A stretch of 43,264 nt of DNA. Origin: Candidatus Gastranaerophilales bacterium (GTDB lineage Bacteria; Cyanobacteriota; Vampirovibrionia; Gastranaerophilales; Gastranaerophilaceae). This document shows, piece by piece, positions 41,891 through 43,264 of the stretch (positions are counted from its first letter, which is position 1; each line of letters starts with the position of its first letter). The stretch lies in NCBI GenBank assembly GCA_944324365.1, contig CALUWA010000018.1, positions 1-43,264 of the forward strand, written 5' to 3'. The translations under genes and the position numbers were made by a program. The notes under the pieces are model-generated. The model was not told the DNA's origin, made no database searches, and saw nothing but the letters and a program-made list of their open reading frames with translations.

Positions 41891-43264
41891 CTATAGATAA
41901 ATGATAAGAGCTAAATTATAATTTGGCGTAGGAACTTCGCCCCTGGCGGGTTTTACGACATTTAGTGTATCTTTAACAGTTTGTAACACAATTTTGTCTA
42001 CCTGCTCGGAACCGCTTGATTTAGCTATCTTTGCGTTTGTAACATTTCCGTCTTTTGTAAGATTTATATCCACTTTGACCTGATTTGAATAAATATATTC
42101 ATTGGTAAGCAGCAAATCGCTGGAAAGTGTCAATTTGATACTTTTTCCGGCAGTCTGCAGGTAATCGTTTATATTACTGCTGTATGAAAGATAATCAGGC
42201 ACCTGCCATGACAATTTTTTCAAAGTAATAGTTTTGCTGCTGTTGATAGGTTTCGGTACGGCAGGCTTTGTAACTGCAGGTTTTTGTACAGGTTTTGCCG
42301 CTGCAGCAGGTTTTTGTTCTGCAGGTTTCGCAGCCGGTTTATCTTCTTTAACATCCTGAGGAATAACCGGTGCTGACGGAGAAATATCTGCCGCATCAGA
42401 CGGTATATTCGGAGTATCCAATTCACCTGTATTTGCAAGAATATCAGAGTTGTCTGCTTCAGGTGTTGCAATAGCTTCATTTTCAGGTGTTGTCTGAATA
42501 AGAGTTTCAGCATCAATACTGTTTTTACTCTTCATCAAAAATCCTACAACGGAACCGGCTATTATAATCGCCGCAAGTATCGCAAATACAGGCATTAGTT
42601 TCCCGATTTTCCGCTCCGGTCTGAAATCATAATTTTCTTCATTTTCAGCCTGCTGCTCATCAGATTCAATATCCAAAGAATCTTCTAATGACTCCAATTC
42701 AGGCACTGCTGAATCATCATATAAAACCTGGAGTTTTTCATCTTCTGCTTCCGTTGATTCCTCGCATATTTCAATATCAGAATTTTCTGCTGCGGAAATC
42801 CCTTCATCAACAGGTATATTCATATTCTCTGCCTCTGCCGAAAGTTCAGGAACATCTGCCGCAGGCTGATCTTTTGATGGCTCAAGTTCGCCTAGACTAA
42901 TAGAATCCAGACCGTCCAAAATAGCGGAAGCATCAACAGGCTGCGCCGGCTGAGCGGAAGCTTCTGGGGAACTGCTACCAGACTCTAAAATAGAAACATC
43001 TTCTACAAAATCATCTGATGTTAGCTCGTCCGGATGTTCCATAGCAGGTGACACATTTGTTGCATCAGGCATTTCAGCCACAAAATCATCTGAAGTTAAT
43101 TCATCCGCATGCTCCATAGCAGGTGACACATTTGTTGCATCAGGCATTTCGGCCACAAAATCGTCTGAAGTTAATTCATCCGCATGCTCCATAGCAGGTG
43201 ACACATTTGTTGCATCAGGCATTTCAGCCACAAAATCATCTGAAGTTAATTCATCCGCATGCTC
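41891..43264 (-). CDS. TonB-like membrane protein with tandem-repeat N-terminus, 5' end outside window
   Basis: Partial: 457 codons are visible and the frame is open at the right edge. The visible order is 25-residue tandem repeats (AEMPDATNVSPAMEHADELT and five more), a long acidic Glu/Ser-rich region, one membrane helix (LMPVFAILAAIIIAGSVVGF), a spacer, a Pro/Lys/Ala-rich stretch (KPAEQKPAAAAKPVQKPAV) and a TonB-like C-terminal domain (VKVDINLTKDGNVTNAKIAK, SSGSEQVDKIVLQTVKDTL). The Pro/Lys region and the C-terminal domain should be periplasmic; the repeats and acidic region then lie in the cytoplasm, which is unusual for TonB. It is upstream of the sigma-like gene (34 bp). It could be an energy transducer or a trans-envelope signalling protein. 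An internal ATG at 43231 falls inside a repeat and is not the start. Confidence 0.8.
   Translation of the reverse strand, partial: EHADELTSDDFVAEMPDATNVSPAMEHADELTSDDFVAEMPDATNVSPAMEHADELTSDDFVAEMPDATNVSPAMEHPDELTSDDFVEDVSILESGSSSPEASAQPAQPVDASAILDGLDSISLGELEPSKDQPAADVPELSAEAENMNIPVDEGISAAENSDIEICEESTEAEDEKLQVLYDDSAVPELESLEDSLDIESDEQQAENEENYDFRPERKIGKLMPVFAILAAIIIAGSVVGFLMKSKNSIDAETLIQTTPENEAIATPEADNSDILANTGELDTPNIPSDAADISPSAPVIPQDVKEDKPAAKPAEQKPAAAAKPVQKPAVTKPAVPKPINSSKTITLKKLSWQVPDYLSYSSNINDYLQTAGKSIKLTLSSDLLLTNEYIYSNQVKVDINLTKDGNVTNAKIAKSSGSEQVDKIVLQTVKDTLNVVKPARGEVPTPNYNLALIIYL
43004..43264 (-). repeat. 75-bp in-frame tandem repeats
   Basis: Three full units (43004-43078, 43079-43153, 43154-43228) and a partial one (43229-43264) continuing past the edge. 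The two right-hand full units differ by only a few bases; the left unit has more changes (including Ala to Pro in the EHADEL segment). This indicates recent expansion by slippage or unequal crossing-over. Confidence 0.9.

Noticed and set aside
42220-42516. A 98-codon frame inside the TonB-like gene
   Set aside because: An out-of-frame reading of the Pro/Lys/Ala-rich region with an artificial Leu/Gln/Arg composition.

Overview
The window looks like a chromosomal segment of an uncultured, low-GC, diderm relative of the cyanobacteria, most probably a gut Gastranaerophilales / Vampirovibrionia ('Melainabacteria') genome. The clues are an AT-rich coding background, a membrane-anchored YvcK-type protein of the kind seen in cyanobacteria, an AsmA-like envelope protein and TonB-like proteins (diderm envelope), several lineage-specific proteins that match nothing I know, and short GC-richer repeat islands between genes. 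The taxonomic call is inference; there is no rRNA gene here.

Layout. (1) 1-3.2 kb, minus: a putative operon of a TatD-associated-type radical SAM protein, two 145-residue unknown proteins and an ADP-forming acyl-CoA synthetase that runs off the left edge. (2) 3.3-7.1 kb: ruvC (+) meets a GH57 glycosidase (-) tail to tail with overlapping stop codons, followed by a GT4 glycosyltransferase. (3) 7.1-8.0 kb: repeat island R1. (4) 8.0-9.4 kb: rplJ-rplL with an L10-type leader, a good promoter and a strong terminator, but no rplKA or rpoBC next to it. (5) 9.4-16.8 kb, minus: a six-gene run (LamB/YcsF protein, YvcK-like, panB, AsmA-like, panC, membrane protein), tying pantothenate synthesis to envelope functions. 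(6) 17.1-19.8 kb: HTH regulator, pth, a second repeat region and a HEAT-repeat protein. (7) 20.2-24.4 kb: a soluble PAS-GAF histidine kinase, a REP-associated Y1 transposase with three REP-like sequences, one of them inside its own reading frame, then holA-holB. (8) 24.4-29.8 kb: a small membrane protein, a TonB-like protein, a 1039-residue SF1 helicase fused to a PD-(D/E)XK-like nuclease, and a CCA-adding-type nucleotidyltransferase. (9) 29.9-36.0 kb: repeat island R2, an 807-residue membrane protein, a 606-residue mosaic protein with helical ends, and repeat island R3, which has inverted termini of about 53 bp. (10) 36.1-43.3 kb: purB (+) tail to tail with an operon (-) of a TonB-like protein with 25-residue tandem repeats, a sigma-70-like factor, a zinc-ribbon/STAND ATPase/TPR protein and bioB.

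The observations I rate highest are: the modular islands R1-R3, in which a core bounded by GTCATTGCGAG is inverted relative to its flanks between R1 and R3; the REP-like sequence embedded in the transposase gene; the TonB-like / sigma / zinc-ribbon-STAND operon as a possible signalling unit; an [ST]FxG motif near the N-terminus of four otherwise unrelated unknown proteins; and a recurring start arrangement in which a -10 box lies 6-7 nt before the start codon, suggesting leaderless mRNAs for at least six genes.
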